The position numbers and the translations under genes were made by a program. Below, in pieces: positions 45,325-53,920 of a stretch of 64,000 bases of DNA; position 1 is the stretch's first letter, and every line of letters begins with the position of its first letter. The notes beneath the pieces were generated by a model. The model was given only the letters and a program-made list of their open reading frames with translations. It ran no database searches and had not been told where the DNA came from. This DNA is from Arcticibacter sp. (GTDB lineage: Bacteria > Bacteroidota > Bacteroidia > 2-12-FULL-35-15), in the NCBI GenBank assembly GCA_021155045.1, contig JAJNQB010000020.1, positions 1 to 64,000 on the forward strand. The letters are read 5' to 3'.

Positions 45325-45936
45325 TTATTTTGTCAGACAGTTAATGACATTAAAAAATTCTTCTTGATTGTCGGTAGTGAAATCTTTTTCTACATAACTA
45401 TCGCTTGTCCAAACTCTCATTGTTTGTATTTTTTTAGTTTTTAATTCTTCTAGTTCGCTTTTCTTTCCAAACACACCTCCGAAATAAACTGTCGAGTTAC
45501 CTTTACAATTAAATTTGCCGTTATTGCTTAAAACTAGTCTACTTCCGTCCGTAAAAAGAATATTTATTTTTGCTCCTTCGTCAATACAACTACCTGCACC
45601 AACAGCTTGGATTGATAGAATTACACCACCTTTTGAACCCTGCATCATAAAAATACCAAACCCTTTCTTTCCTCCGTCTGTCGAAACTATAATTGTATTT
45701 TTACTTGCAGTAGAAGTGCTGCCGTCCATCTTGTCCGTTTCTGTAGAAATCCAATTTGAACAGTCGTTTGGGTCTAATGATTTTTGAACGCTTTTTACTG
45801 TGTCAGCATATTTCCAAGTCCCATCGGAATTGAGAATTACTTTTTTTCCATTTTCTGTTGTCGCTTTTTGAGTCTGTCCGTAAGCGATAGTTGCAGTCAT
45901 TAAAACTGTCATTAAAATTGTCGTAACTTTTTTCAT
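45325..45936 (-). CDS. Small secreted protein (cassette gene)
   Basis: A 203-residue protein with a signal peptide (TTILMTVLMTATIAYGQ). It opens with NGKKVILNSDGTWKYAD, a motif common in exported Bacteroidota proteins. The core is a beta-rich domain with DGGKKGFGIFMMQGSKGGV and RLVLSNNGKFNCKGNS. Function unknown. Single-gene cassette between elements 7 and 8. Confidence 0.65.
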   Translation of the reverse strand: MKKVTTILMTVLMTATIAYGQTQKATTENGKKVILNSDGTWKYADTVKSVQKSLDPNDCSNWISTETDKMDGSTSTASKNTIIVSTDGGKKGFGIFMMQGSKGGVILSIQAVGAGSCIDEGAKINILFTDGSRLVLSNNGKFNCKGNSTVYFGGVFGKKSELEELKTKKIQTMRVWTSDSYVEKDFTTDNQEEFFNVINCLTK

Positions 45937-45968
45937 ACTGTCTATTTATTTGTTTTTGTGTTAAAATT

Positions 45969-46104
45969 GGTGCTAACGTTTTGCGGCTTTGCGAAGAAGC
46001 GGATTTCGGAGCACAAAACTGTCAATATACCACAAAAGTTGATGCGAGGCAAAATGTTCAATTAACCACTGAACCCGCTTTTTTGCAAAACCGCTGTTAG
46101 CACT
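45969..46104 (-). repeat. attC-like element 8
   Basis: 136 bp. Left edge GGTGCTAAC, right edge GTTAGCACT. Arms TTTTGCGGCTTTGCGAAGAAGCGG and CCGCTTTTTTGCAAAACCGC pair. Internal words CACAAAACTGTCAAT, GTTGATGCGAGG, TTCAATTAACCAC. Confidence 0.88.
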
Positions 46105-46166
46105 TCGCCCTTCTTTTCTGTCGTGTTTGTTCGTTGTCATTACGTGTCTGTCTTTGGTGCGTTGGC

Positions 46167-46233
46167 TTGGTGGCTCTTTTGGATTTTTTAGCGTTGGTCT
46201 TTGCGTTGGCTAAAAATACAAATGTGCCACCAA
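46167..46233. repeat. Long hairpin at the 3' end of the restriction-modification cassette
   Basis: Arms TTGGTGGCTCTTTTGG... and ...CAAATGTGCCACCAA pair over about 25 bases with a mismatch between TCTT and ATGT. It lies just after the adenine methyltransferase stop and may end transcription. The GCTCTTTTG / CAAATGTGC mismatch pair recurs in the hairpins at 43113 and 50404. Confidence 0.65.
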
Positions 46234-46246
46234 ATGCGTTGGCTAA

Positions 46247-47008
46247 TTATCTTGTACTTGCATAATATTTTGCTCTACTTTCTTTGAATAATTTCAGTTG
46301 TTCAACGTGTTCTTTGTATAGGATTTGCATTCCATTTTTTGAAGTTTTCTGTTCAGGAAAAGTCAAAGAAAAGGCATCACAATCATTCGAATGGATTGCA
46401 CTTTCTGGAACAGCTTCTTTAATTTTTTCTAAGGCGTTTAGATAGTATGTTTCACTAATTTCACAAGCAGTTAAACTCAACCCTGCATTGTAACAAGCAA
46501 CTGCAATTGTTCCGCTTCCTAAATGTGTGTCCAAAATTTTGTCGCCTTGTTTAGCATACATTTTTAAAAGCCATTCGTAAAGTTCAACAGGTTTTTGTGT
46601 CGGGTGAATTTTGTTTCTGTTTTTTCTTACACTGTATTCAAAAATTTTTGAAGGCTTGTCTAATGATGACCAAGCCATTTCAGCCATTGAAAAATTATTT
46701 AATGTTTCAGGTTGTTTTTTGTCCCAAATTACAAATCCTTTATTGTACTGGCTTCTTTGCCAAAGTTGTCCAAAATAATTTCCTCCCCAAATAATTTGAT
46801 TTTTTGAAACACGAAATAACTCATTAAAATACTCGTCATCGGGTTTTACATCCCATTGGCTGTATTCGTCCATATTAAATTTATGGTCTCCACCTCGTTT
46901 GGTTTTGTTCAAAATTCCATAAGGTGGGTCAACTATGGCAAGGTCAAAATAATTGTCGGGATACCTTGCCATTAATTCCATATTATTTTCTCTTGTAATT
47001 GTAATCAT
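46247..47008 (-). CDS. DNA adenine (N6) methyltransferase of a type II R-M system
   Basis: A 253-residue beta-class methyltransferase. The catalytic motif DPPYGI is at residues 27-32; the SAM-binding region comes late (HPTQKPVELYEWLLKMYAKQ, then LDTHLGSGTIAVACYNAGLS near 155-175), the permuted order of beta-type enzymes. It protects one strand of the recognition site. It is the last gene of a minus-strand set HTH, C5-methyltransferase, endonuclease, N6-methyltransferase. Confidence 0.93.
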   Translation of the reverse strand: MITITRENNMELMARYPDNYFDLAIVDPPYGILNKTKRGGDHKFNMDEYSQWDVKPDDEYFNELFRVSKNQIIWGGNYFGQLWQRSQYNKGFVIWDKKQPETLNNFSMAEMAWSSLDKPSKIFEYSVRKNRNKIHPTQKPVELYEWLLKMYAKQGDKILDTHLGSGTIAVACYNAGLSLTACEISETYYLNALEKIKEAVPESAIHSNDCDAFSLTFPEQKTSKNGMQILYKEHVEQLKLFKESRAKYYASTR

Positions 47009-47016
47009 AGCAGGTT

Positions 47017-48465
47017 TTATTTTTGTGTTGCGAACCTTGAAATCGTCAAGTCCGAAATGTTTTTACTAATGTCTTTTCCAAGGTTATTGACGATGATACT
47101 GTCAAAATCCTCGTAGTCTATTTCTCTCATATCGTTGTCAATACAGTTGTACAAATATTCTGAAAAAGTATTTGAACGAATGATTACGATTGGGCTTGTG
47201 CGAATGTCTTGAAGCACAGCAGGAACGTATCTTGGTGTTACAACGATAGTGTAAGCACCTCCAATTTTTTCTCTGTGTCCTGCAAGTCTTCCTGCGTTTA
47301 CGCTTGAAAGTTTATTTTTAGTTGATTTCGCTTCAACAGTAAATTTTTTCTTTCTTGGGATATATAAACACTCTAAATCTGTGTTTCCTGCTCCGCTAAT
47401 TTTTTGTGCTTCTACATTGTGGAACATATTGAACCCATCTGCCAAAGCATCTTCAAAAAGATAGGCTTCTGCTCCGTCATTGTTATTTGCATACTGCTCA
47501 ATAAGTTTTGGAAGGTTAAGCAATTCAAATTTAAAGTCGTCAACAGCTTCGCCAATTGCAACCAAAAGCGTTTTCGGATAGAAACTGTAAATTTCTTTGA
47601 TAACATCAATTTTCAGACGTTCGGGGTCATTGAGTAGCAGTGGTTTTTCTAAAAACGAAAATTCGCTTTCTAATTGCTCAACAAATGATTTTAGATTTTC
47701 GGGAATTGAAACTTCGTTTCGTGTTATCTTTCGGAAAGTGTTAGTATTTCCGTGCTGTAATTTCGTAATCACGACACCATCTTTTTTCGCCAAAACGCCA
47801 GCACTTTCAAACAAACTTGAAACGTAGTAATCCCACTCATAAGCAGAATTTACAAAAGCGTGTCTATCTTCTTGAAATTTTCGAGTAAGCTCTTCATCAG
47901 AAAGTTTTCTTAACGCTAATAGTTCGTTTATTAATTCTTTGTATGTAGTTGTTGTTACTTCTTTTAGAAAAACAACCGAATAAGCAACTTCAAAAGCGTA
48001 TAGTTTGTTTGAAAGTTTTGGCTCTGAAAGAAGTTTGTAAATCAAACGAAATGGATAAAGTTGAAACTCGTTATCTGTTCCGCTATGTGGATGTTGATAT
48101 TGAACCGCCCAAAGCATAACAAGAAATATTTTAGCCGCTTTTTCTTTGTCTTCAATGTGTTTCAAAAACAAGTTACCAAGCGGACTGAATAAAAATCTGT
48201 CTTGTCCGTCAACTTTGGCTTGATAGCCAAACATATAATATGAAAGCTGGTTGATTTTGTGATTTATTGCATCAAGTGGTAAATCGGGGTTTCGTTCATT
48301 ATACAATCCCAATTCCCGCAATTTTAAATTCAATTGTGTTTTCTCCTCTGTTGAAATTCCTGTTTTGGTGTACGACTTCAAAAATTCAGCAACAACACAA
48401 AGTTTTTCAAAATCCCTTGTGTGTCGGTACAAAATCCATTTTTTACTGTCAATTCTTAAAGTCAT
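47017..48465 (-). CDS. Type II (probably IIS, AlwI-like) restriction endonuclease
   Basis: A 482-residue protein. The N-terminal half is helical and probably DNA-binding (KKWILYRHTRDFEKLCVVAE). The nuclease part is near residues 375-430: NTDLECLYI, then FTVEAKSTKN, a PD-(D/E)xK-like D...ExK site, followed by GRLAGHREKIGGAYTIVVT. Size and layout fit AlwI-type enzymes that cut beside an asymmetric target. Two methyltransferases next to it, of different base specificity, also suit an asymmetric site. The exact family is uncertain. Confidence 0.75.
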   Translation of the reverse strand: MTLRIDSKKWILYRHTRDFEKLCVVAEFLKSYTKTGISTEEKTQLNLKLRELGLYNERNPDLPLDAINHKINQLSYYMFGYQAKVDGQDRFLFSPLGNLFLKHIEDKEKAAKIFLVMLWAVQYQHPHSGTDNEFQLYPFRLIYKLLSEPKLSNKLYAFEVAYSVVFLKEVTTTTYKELINELLALRKLSDEELTRKFQEDRHAFVNSAYEWDYYVSSLFESAGVLAKKDGVVITKLQHGNTNTFRKITRNEVSIPENLKSFVEQLESEFSFLEKPLLLNDPERLKIDVIKEIYSFYPKTLLVAIGEAVDDFKFELLNLPKLIEQYANNNDGAEAYLFEDALADGFNMFHNVEAQKISGAGNTDLECLYIPRKKKFTVEAKSTKNKLSSVNAGRLAGHREKIGGAYTIVVTPRYVPAVLQDIRTSPIVIIRSNTFSEYLYNCIDNDMREIDYEDFDSIIVNNLGKDISKNISDLTISRFATQK

Positions 48466-48466
48466 A

Positions 48467-49522
48467 CTATTGGTTTATTTGGGCGACAATGTTTTTAATT
48501 AATAGTGGCGGAATACATTCTCCAATACATTTTCTGATTAATAATTCGGGTGTGTTGTCGGGAATATTCCAATCTTGTGGTAAAGAAGATAACAACATAA
48601 GTTCCAAAGGTGTCAAAACTCTTGCATCGGAATACGTCCCATTTTTCAATTTTCTGCCCGGATGTACGTTCAGTTGTGAACTGATTGCATCGTTACGCAT
48701 TGTAATTGTAGGTGCAGGTTCATCCCAATTAATTCGTCTGTACGATGTTTTGTAGCTTTTGATTTTTTCTCCGTTTGGTTTTATAGGGAAAAAATTTTCA
48801 TTGTCAAACGCAGTTTGGCCTGTTGGTGTATGCTTCATCCATTGAACGTGGCTATCCGAATGTTTTCTAGCAAAGTGCCATTTTATTTTTGAATTTTGAC
48901 CCGCTTCAATGCTTGGTAAAAAACCAATTTTTTCTTCTACTGATATTGGCTTTTCAGACTTTAAAGGTTGTTCCCATTTTTTGCCTTTTAGATATAATTT
49001 TATAATTGCTCTTGTCCGTCTTTGTGCAACGCCAAATTCAGCTGCATCATAAACATTCGCTTCAATATTATATTCTTTACCAAACAGAAGAGTTAAAATT
49101 TCAACGACTTTTAATTGTTGGTTTTCGTATGGTAAAACCAATTTTAAAAATGTGGGAACATTTTCAATCAATACAAAATCGGGCGATTTTAGTTTGATAA
49201 AATCAATGATTTTGAAAACAAGATAGTTTCTTTCATCGTTGAGCATTTGCTCAATATTCCTATTTTTGCCTGCTACGCTCATTCCTTGACAAGGCGGTGA
49301 TGCAATTAAAAAATCTAATTTTTTGGGTGTATTTTTTACAAGTGTTTTGAAAACATTTTCGTCCAAAATACTTCCTGTTATCATTTTAGATTTTGGATAT
49401 AATGCCTGATACAAGTCAGCTCTTTCTTGAACCAATTCATTAGCGGCAACAATGTTTATTCCTACTTCTTCAAAGTAAGTTTCTGCTATGCCTGCACTTG
49501 AAAATAATGATGCTCCTACCAT
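48467..49522 (-). CDS. DNA cytosine (C5) methyltransferase
   Basis: A 351-residue enzyme. The catalytic motif IV is SPPCQGMS (Cys78), motif VI is IENVP (119-123), motif VIII is AQRRTRAIIKLY, and motif X-like sequence is CIGECIPPLLIKNIV near the end. Motif I is slightly altered (LFSSAGIAETYF). It methylates cytosine in the R-M target and protects self DNA. It begins 2 bp after the HTH gene and ends 1 bp before the endonuclease gene. Confidence 0.95.
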   Translation of the reverse strand: MVGASLFSSAGIAETYFEEVGINIVAANELVQERADLYQALYPKSKMITGSILDENVFKTLVKNTPKKLDFLIASPPCQGMSVAGKNRNIEQMLNDERNYLVFKIIDFIKLKSPDFVLIENVPTFLKLVLPYENQQLKVVEILTLLFGKEYNIEANVYDAAEFGVAQRRTRAIIKLYLKGKKWEQPLKSEKPISVEEKIGFLPSIEAGQNSKIKWHFARKHSDSHVQWMKHTPTGQTAFDNENFFPIKPNGEKIKSYKTSYRRINWDEPAPTITMRNDAISSQLNVHPGRKLKNGTYSDARVLTPLELMLLSSLPQDWNIPDNTPELLIRKCIGECIPPLLIKNIVAQINQ

Positions 49523-49524
49523 AG

Positions 49525-49851
49525 TTAAAACTTGATTGTACCTTGTTGAGTTTTTATTGTTCTGATATACTTTGCCTTTTCTTCGGCTGCTTTCAATAAT
49601 GATTTGGTTTCTTCTTGTGGATAAATCAACTCAGCAATTTTCTCACTTAAATATTCGTGTTCTAATTTTTTTAAGTCAAGATTAAAATAGGATGAAAGTT
49701 TCGGTAAGATTTCTTCGGGTACATTTCGTTTTCCGTTTTCAATTTTTGAAAGTGTAGATTGGTCAATGTCCAATGCAGCGGCAAGTTTAGTCAAAGTCAA
49801 GCCGTTGTCAGACCTAAGTTTGTGAATGTACTCTCCAAATGTTTCTTTCAT
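49525..49851 (-). CDS. XRE-family HTH regulator (controller protein)
   Basis: A 108-residue protein with a Cro/C1-type HTH at residues 8-60 (GEYIHKLRSDNGLTLTKLAA, then LDIDQSTLSKIENGKRNVPE). The C-terminal half is helical and charged. As first gene of the R-M set it probably sets the timing of methyltransferase and endonuclease expression, needed when an R-M cassette enters a new cell. Confidence 0.9.
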   Translation of the reverse strand: MKETFGEYIHKLRSDNGLTLTKLAAALDIDQSTLSKIENGKRNVPEEILPKLSSYFNLDLKKLEHEYLSEKIAELIYPQEETKSLLKAAEEKAKYIRTIKTQQGTIKF

Positions 49852-49965
49852 CTCCTTGAATTTTTTGTCTTGACAATTTTGGCAAATTTAATCATTTTGG
49901 TTTTGATACCAAAGTTTTAGATGAAAATTTTGTCAGGGTGGTGGGTGGGCTTGGGTGCGGTTGGG

Positions 49966-50028
49966 CAAAATTAAATGTGGTGTTTTTGTGTCGGCAAGCG
50001 CGTTGGCAAAACACCTCTTTTAATTTTG
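49966..50028. repeat. Hairpin upstream of the R-M set
   Basis: Arms CAAAATTAAATGTGGTGTTTT and AAAACACCTCTTTTAATTTTG pair with one internal mismatch zone. It lies in the 244-bp gap between the HTH start and element 9. It could insulate the cassette from transcription entering from upstream. Apart from this hairpin the gap shows no gene. Confidence 0.55.
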
Positions 50029-50095
50029 CGAAGCGTTTGCATTTGTCTTTCTTTTTTCTGTTCGTTTGTTGTCGGTCGTGTCGGTTTTTAGGGTG

Positions 50096-50230
50096 AGTGC
50101 TAACGGTTCGCCAACTGGCGCAGTAGCGGATTTGAAATACTAAACTGTCCTGTTGCACAACTGTAAATTTAATACAAAAATGTTGATATACGCACTTCCC
50201 CCGCTATTGTGCCAGTTGGCTGTTATAGGT
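50096..50230 (-). repeat. attC-like element 9
   Basis: 135 bp. Left edge AGTGCTAAC, right edge GTTATAGGT. Arms CCAACTGGCGCAGTAGCGG and CCGCTATTGTGCCAGTTGG pair. Contains ACTAAACTGTCC and TGTTGATATACGCAC. Confidence 0.87.
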
Positions 50231-50314
50231 AGGGCGGTTTTGTTATTGTTCATTTTGTGCTGTGACTGCCGAAAGTTTGCACTTGGTTTTTACGGTCTGC
50301 TGTGTGGGTGGATT

Positions 50315-50460
50315 GAGCGGTCTAGAAGTTTAAATTTTTACAAAAGGGAAGAAATTTTTTATTTTTTTCTTTTTAGCACGTACAGGTGGGTGTGAAAAAT
50401 GGTAAGCTCTTTTACAGCCAAAAACTATTATTCCTTAATTCTAAAGCTGTAAATGTGTTT
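50315..50460. repeat. Inner module flank, low-coordinate side (radical SAM cassette)
   Basis: GAGCGGTC, then AAGTTTAAATTTTTAC (50326-50341), AATTTTTTATTTTTT, GTGTGAAAAATGGTAAGC, and a hairpin AAGCTCTTTTACAGC / GCTGTAAATGTGTTT (50404-50460). Order and words match 38040-38161. Its position upstream of plus-strand genes argues that the hairpin is not just a terminator. The 50231-50626 gap also carries the promoter at 50581. Confidence 0.65.
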
Positions 50461-50580
50461 GATATTGTGAGTTTGCAAATCTTAACAGCAGAATTTTCGT
50501 TATGCTCTGAATATACGTGAATTTAATTCAGATTAGTTCTAAATAATAGTCATTGCGTTAATTTATTAAAAAAGTTTAAT

Positions 50581-50588
50581 TACATTTG
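50581..50588 (+). promoter_or_regulatory. -7 box of the radical SAM cassette promoter
   Basis: TACATTTG fits TAxxTTTG, with a TTG 26 bp upstream at 50553. It is 39 bp before the small ORF at 50627, the same distance as in the lanthipeptide-like cassette. Confidence 0.55.
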
Positions 50589-50626
50589 TTTTTAATAAAT
50601 AGAATTACTAATCAAAATCTAATCCA

Positions 50627-50905
50627 ATGACTAAGAAAACAGAAACTTCCGAAAAAAAAGACATTAATCTAGAAGAACTAAATGCAGGAGATAATATAAC
50701 TATGTTCCCAGCCGATGTTAAATTTGATAGTGCAGGTAGAACCCTTGTTACTAACGACCGTGTAAACGAATTTATCAAAGAAACATTAGTCGAAGCAGGT
50801 TCTGTACTTCTCACTCCCGGTGGCGAAGATCCTCAAAAAATTGGCGACATAAATATATTCTGTCACTTCGATATTAATCTTAAGAAAGGTTGTAAAGAGA
50901 AATAG
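50627..50905 (+). CDS. Putative RiPP precursor peptide
   Basis: A 92-residue acidic protein with no known domain. The leader-like part (KKDINLEELNAGDNITMFPA) is followed by a helix and LLTPGGEDPQKIGDINIFCH, ending CKEK. A GG pair at 65-66 and Cys 79 and 88 lie in the last third. A small protein directly before a radical SAM gene is the usual place for a modified peptide. No match to a named precursor family is claimed. Confidence 0.55.
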   Translation: MTKKTETSEKKDINLEELNAGDNITMFPADVKFDSAGRTLVTNDRVNEFIKETLVEAGSVLLTPGGEDPQKIGDINIFCHFDINLKKGCKEK

Positions 50906-50989
50906 AACATCTCTAAACAAATAACAGTGATGTTTTTTTGAAGTATTAGGCTTCAAGACTATTTTTTAATATAATAAAACTTTGGGTTA

Positions 50990-52060
50990 ATGAGCAATTC
51001 AAACAATCAACCTCTTGAATGGCTTCACGGTTTTACCAATTCTTCTTTGCATCTTATTTTGTTTGTGACAGAACAATGTAATTTTAGATGCGTTTATTGC
51101 TATGAAGATTTTAAGTTAGGTAACATTCAAGATGAAGTTGTAACAGGAGTTAAAAACCTTATTAGTAATCGTATTTCCGAGATACAGCATTTGGCTATAT
51201 CTTATTTCGGGGGTGAACCTTTAATGAACAAGGTGGGTGTTTTGGATATGACATCTTGGGCGAAAGAATTATGTGAAAAACACAACGTAAAATATCACGG
51301 TAATATAACTACAAATGGTTATACATTAGATAAAAAAACTTTTGAAAGTATTTTTAATAATGGTATAACAGAATATCAAATAACAATTGACGGTGATAAA
51401 GTATATCACGATAAATTAAGACCAACAATTAACGGTAAAGCTACTTTTGATAAGATTATGCGGAATGTTAAAATGATGGCACAATCCTCATATAATTTTA
51501 AATGTGTCGTTAGATTAAATGTTTCTGATTCAAATTTTGAAGGAGTGAAAAGTTTTATTGAAAATGAGGCTTCTTCAATTTTCCTAAATGATAGTCGTTT
51601 TAAGATTCATTTTCACCCTATTTGGGGACGACCCGAACTTATTCTTGCACAAAAAAACAGATTAGAAATGCTAAACACTATAGTTGAAACTCTTGGTCTT
51701 AATCATACAGAAGAAAGTGGTCTTACTGTTTTACATAAAGAAAGTGAAGAAATTATATCTAATGCAGCTACTAACAAGGGGCGTGATGCTGATTATATTT
51801 GTTATGCTTCAAAAGCAAATAGTTTTTCTATTAGAGCTAATGGTCAAGTACAAAAATGTACAGTTGCATTAAAAGATGATGTAAACAATATTGGAAAAAT
51901 AAATCTAGACGGAACATTAGAATTAGACCACGAAAAATTGTCAAAGTGGCTTTTTGCTAAAGATAAAGGGTGTCCACTTCAAGCATTGGCTTTAGAAAAA
52001 TTAGCCGTTCCATACAAAGATGCAGGAAAATTTGATAGTGTTTCTACTTTATCAAACTAA
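50990..52060 (+). CDS. Radical SAM/SPASM-type peptide-modifying enzyme
   Basis: A 356-residue radical SAM enzyme. The iron-sulphur motif CxxxCxxC is C30-NFR-C34-VY-C37, followed by SYFGGEPLMN (the GGEP motif) near 74 and TTNGYTLDKKTFE. The C-terminal third has cysteines in DYICYASKANSFSIRANGQV, then QKCTVA, and KGCPLQALAL, fitting a SPASM or twitch extension with extra clusters. It would modify the small protein encoded 84 bp upstream, forming a C-C, C-S or similar bond. It is followed by an S41 peptidase, a known companion in Bacteroidota peptide clusters. Confidence 0.88.
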   Translation: MSNSNNQPLEWLHGFTNSSLHLILFVTEQCNFRCVYCYEDFKLGNIQDEVVTGVKNLISNRISEIQHLAISYFGGEPLMNKVGVLDMTSWAKELCEKHNVKYHGNITTNGYTLDKKTFESIFNNGITEYQITIDGDKVYHDKLRPTINGKATFDKIMRNVKMMAQSSYNFKCVVRLNVSDSNFEGVKSFIENEASSIFLNDSRFKIHFHPIWGRPELILAQKNRLEMLNTIVETLGLNHTEESGLTVLHKESEEIISNAATNKGRDADYICYASKANSFSIRANGQVQKCTVALKDDVNNIGKINLDGTLELDHEKLSKWLFAKDKGCPLQALALEKLAVPYKDAGKFDSVSTLSN

Positions 52061-52081
52061 ATTTTCTAATTCATTTCAATT

Positions 52082-53491
52082 ATGAAAAATTACCTGCATA
52101 TTATAGTCTTTTTACTTTATACTTGTTGTAATTTATATGGGCAACAAGTTTGTAACTGTGAAAAAGAATTTCTTTTTGTTAAAGGTTTTGTAGAAACAAA
52201 TTATGCAGGATTTAGCGACAAAGTAACAGATTTAAATAAACAAAATTATTCAGAACTTAGTGAAAATTTATTACAACAAACCAAATCCGCATCAACATTA
52301 AACCATTGCTATTTCGTCATTCAAAGTTTTTTGAATTATTTTAAAGACGGGCATCTTCGGCTTATCTATAACCCTAAAAGTATAAACAAACTTGATATTG
52401 AAAATCTGTTATTAGGTACAGAAACCGTTAGTGAATTAAAAGGAAAGCCGTTAACAGATATTGAGGGTATTTATACAACGCCTTCAAAATCGTATGAAAT
52501 AGCATTAGTAAAAAATACAAATACATATCGAGATTATGTTGGTGTTATTTTAAATACAAAAGTAAAATCTTGGGAAAAAGGGCAAGTAAAGATTGAACTA
52601 AAGCACATTGAAGATGATAAATATCAAGGAATATTTTATTTTAAAGACCACCACCCCGAAATAATAAACTACACAATAAAAAACGGTAAATTTTACCCTG
52701 AAGATTTTGTAAAAGTCGATATACCTCAAAATAAAACAAAAGAAAAAACGGAACCTTTCGACAAATTTGAAAATTCAAATAAAGTTGTTTTCTATAAGGA
52801 TATAGATGATAGCACTGCTTATATAAGAATAAAATCTTTTGACGACCATTTTGCAAAACAGGTAGCCGATGTTATTAAAGCAAATGAAACAAAACTAAAA
52901 AGCAAACCTTATCTCATTATTGATGTACGCTATAATGGTGGAGGAAGTGATTTTTCTTATACTCCTATTCTGCCGTTTATTTATACCAATCCTATCAAAA
53001 CTATTGGCGTTGATGTTTATTCTACACCCGACAATATAAAATCGTGGCAAAAAGTTGTGGACGAAAATCCGCATTTACCCGAAAATGTAAGAAAAAGTTT
53101 GAATGACATTATTACTAAAATGAAAGAAAACCCGAATAAGCTAGTGAGTTTAGGAAACGATGAAACATACACTTTAAATACGGTTTATACTTTCCCCCGA
53201 AAAGTAGCCGTATTAATAGACAACGATTGTGCGAGTTCTACGGAGCAATTTTTATTAACTGCAAAACAAAGTACTAAAATCGTTTTAATGGGGCAACATA
53301 CCGCAGGTGTATTAGATTATTCAAATATGCGTATGGTGAATTTAGATTGTATGCCTTATATTTTGGGTTATTCAACAACCCGTTCAAGACGTGTTCCCGA
53401 AAATGCGATTGATAATACAGGTGTTCTACCCGATATAGAAATAGATTTTGATAAGGTTTGGTTACAAACTGTCTTAAACAACCTAAAATAA
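52082..53491 (+). CDS. S41 family peptidase
   Basis: A 469-residue exported protein (signal peptide HIIVFLLYTCCNLYGQ). The C-terminal-processing-peptidase core is visible: LIIDVRYNGGGSDF near 278-291, then VAVLIDNDCASSTEQFLL near 375-392 with the nucleophile serine at 385 or 386, and VLMGQHTAGVLDYSN with GVLPDIEIDF near the end. No PDZ domain is evident. In a radical SAM peptide cluster it may remove the leader or process the product in the periplasm. Confidence 0.85.
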   Translation: MKNYLHIIVFLLYTCCNLYGQQVCNCEKEFLFVKGFVETNYAGFSDKVTDLNKQNYSELSENLLQQTKSASTLNHCYFVIQSFLNYFKDGHLRLIYNPKSINKLDIENLLLGTETVSELKGKPLTDIEGIYTTPSKSYEIALVKNTNTYRDYVGVILNTKVKSWEKGQVKIELKHIEDDKYQGIFYFKDHHPEIINYTIKNGKFYPEDFVKVDIPQNKTKEKTEPFDKFENSNKVVFYKDIDDSTAYIRIKSFDDHFAKQVADVIKANETKLKSKPYLIIDVRYNGGGSDFSYTPILPFIYTNPIKTIGVDVYSTPDNIKSWQKVVDENPHLPENVRKSLNDIITKMKENPNKLVSLGNDETYTLNTVYTFPRKVAVLIDNDCASSTEQFLLTAKQSTKIVLMGQHTAGVLDYSNMRMVNLDCMPYILGYSTTRSRRVPENAIDNTGVLPDIEIDFDKVWLQTVLNNLK

Positions 53492-53521
53492 ACTCGCTAA
53501 GGTCAAAGGTGGGTGGGAAAA

Positions 53522-53670
53522 TTGTAGCTTTTTTGTGAGCCTTTAGGGGGGTGGTGGCTTGTGTGGGCTTACAAAAGTGCTACAATGTGTGATAGCCAAA
53601 CGTCCCCGTTTTTTTTCAAACGGGGCGAAAAAAGTGCGGTGGGGTAAAAATTTAAACTTTTTGAGCGGTC
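53522..53670. repeat. Inner module flank, high-coordinate side (radical SAM cassette)
   Basis: Hairpin TTGTAGCTTTTTTGTGAGCC / GGGCTTACAAAAGTGCTACAA (53522-53585), a small CCCCGTTT/AAACGGGG hairpin, then GTAAAAATTTAAACTT (53644-53659) and GAGCGGTC (53663-53670). It mirrors 43113-43310: same words, same order. It follows the S41 gene by 31 bp and could also end its transcript. The 53492-53772 gap holds no gene. Confidence 0.65.
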
Positions 53671-53772
53671 GGTGTGTGGTCGCCAGAGTGTCGCAAAGTC
53701 TGCTGATTTTTTTAGGAACCGAGATGTTTTTATTTACCGATAAATTATCTTAAAAGTAGGTCAGCCCGCCTT

Positions 53773-53907
53773 ACCTATAACGGATACATGTATAAAACGT
53801 TGGGGATTGCGGGCTTCGTCCCTGTCTGCCGTTACAAATGCCGATGCGGGGCAGAAAACTTCAAATAACCACTTAACCCCCAATGTTTTATACATGATGT
53901 TAGGCAC
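53773..53907 (-). repeat. attC-like element 10
   Basis: 135 bp. Left edge ACCTATAAC, right edge GTTAGGCAC. Arms ACATGTATAAAACGTTGGGG and CCCCAATGTTTTATACATG pair almost perfectly. Interior has CCCTGTCTGCCG, GCCGATGCGGGG, AAATAACCACTT. It is the element nearest to the recombinase. Confidence 0.87.
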
Positions 53908-53920
53908 TGGCATTTTTCAT

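Noticed and set aside
49966..50028. Same hairpin family as 43113, 46167 and 50404
   Set aside because: The AAATGTG and TCTTTT arms are in the opposite order, so it is listed as a separate hairpin.
32739..53907. The ~135-bp elements as MITEs or IS ends
   Set aside because: No target-site duplication flanks a single element; the edge matches link the two ends of each cassette instead, and no transposase is nearby.
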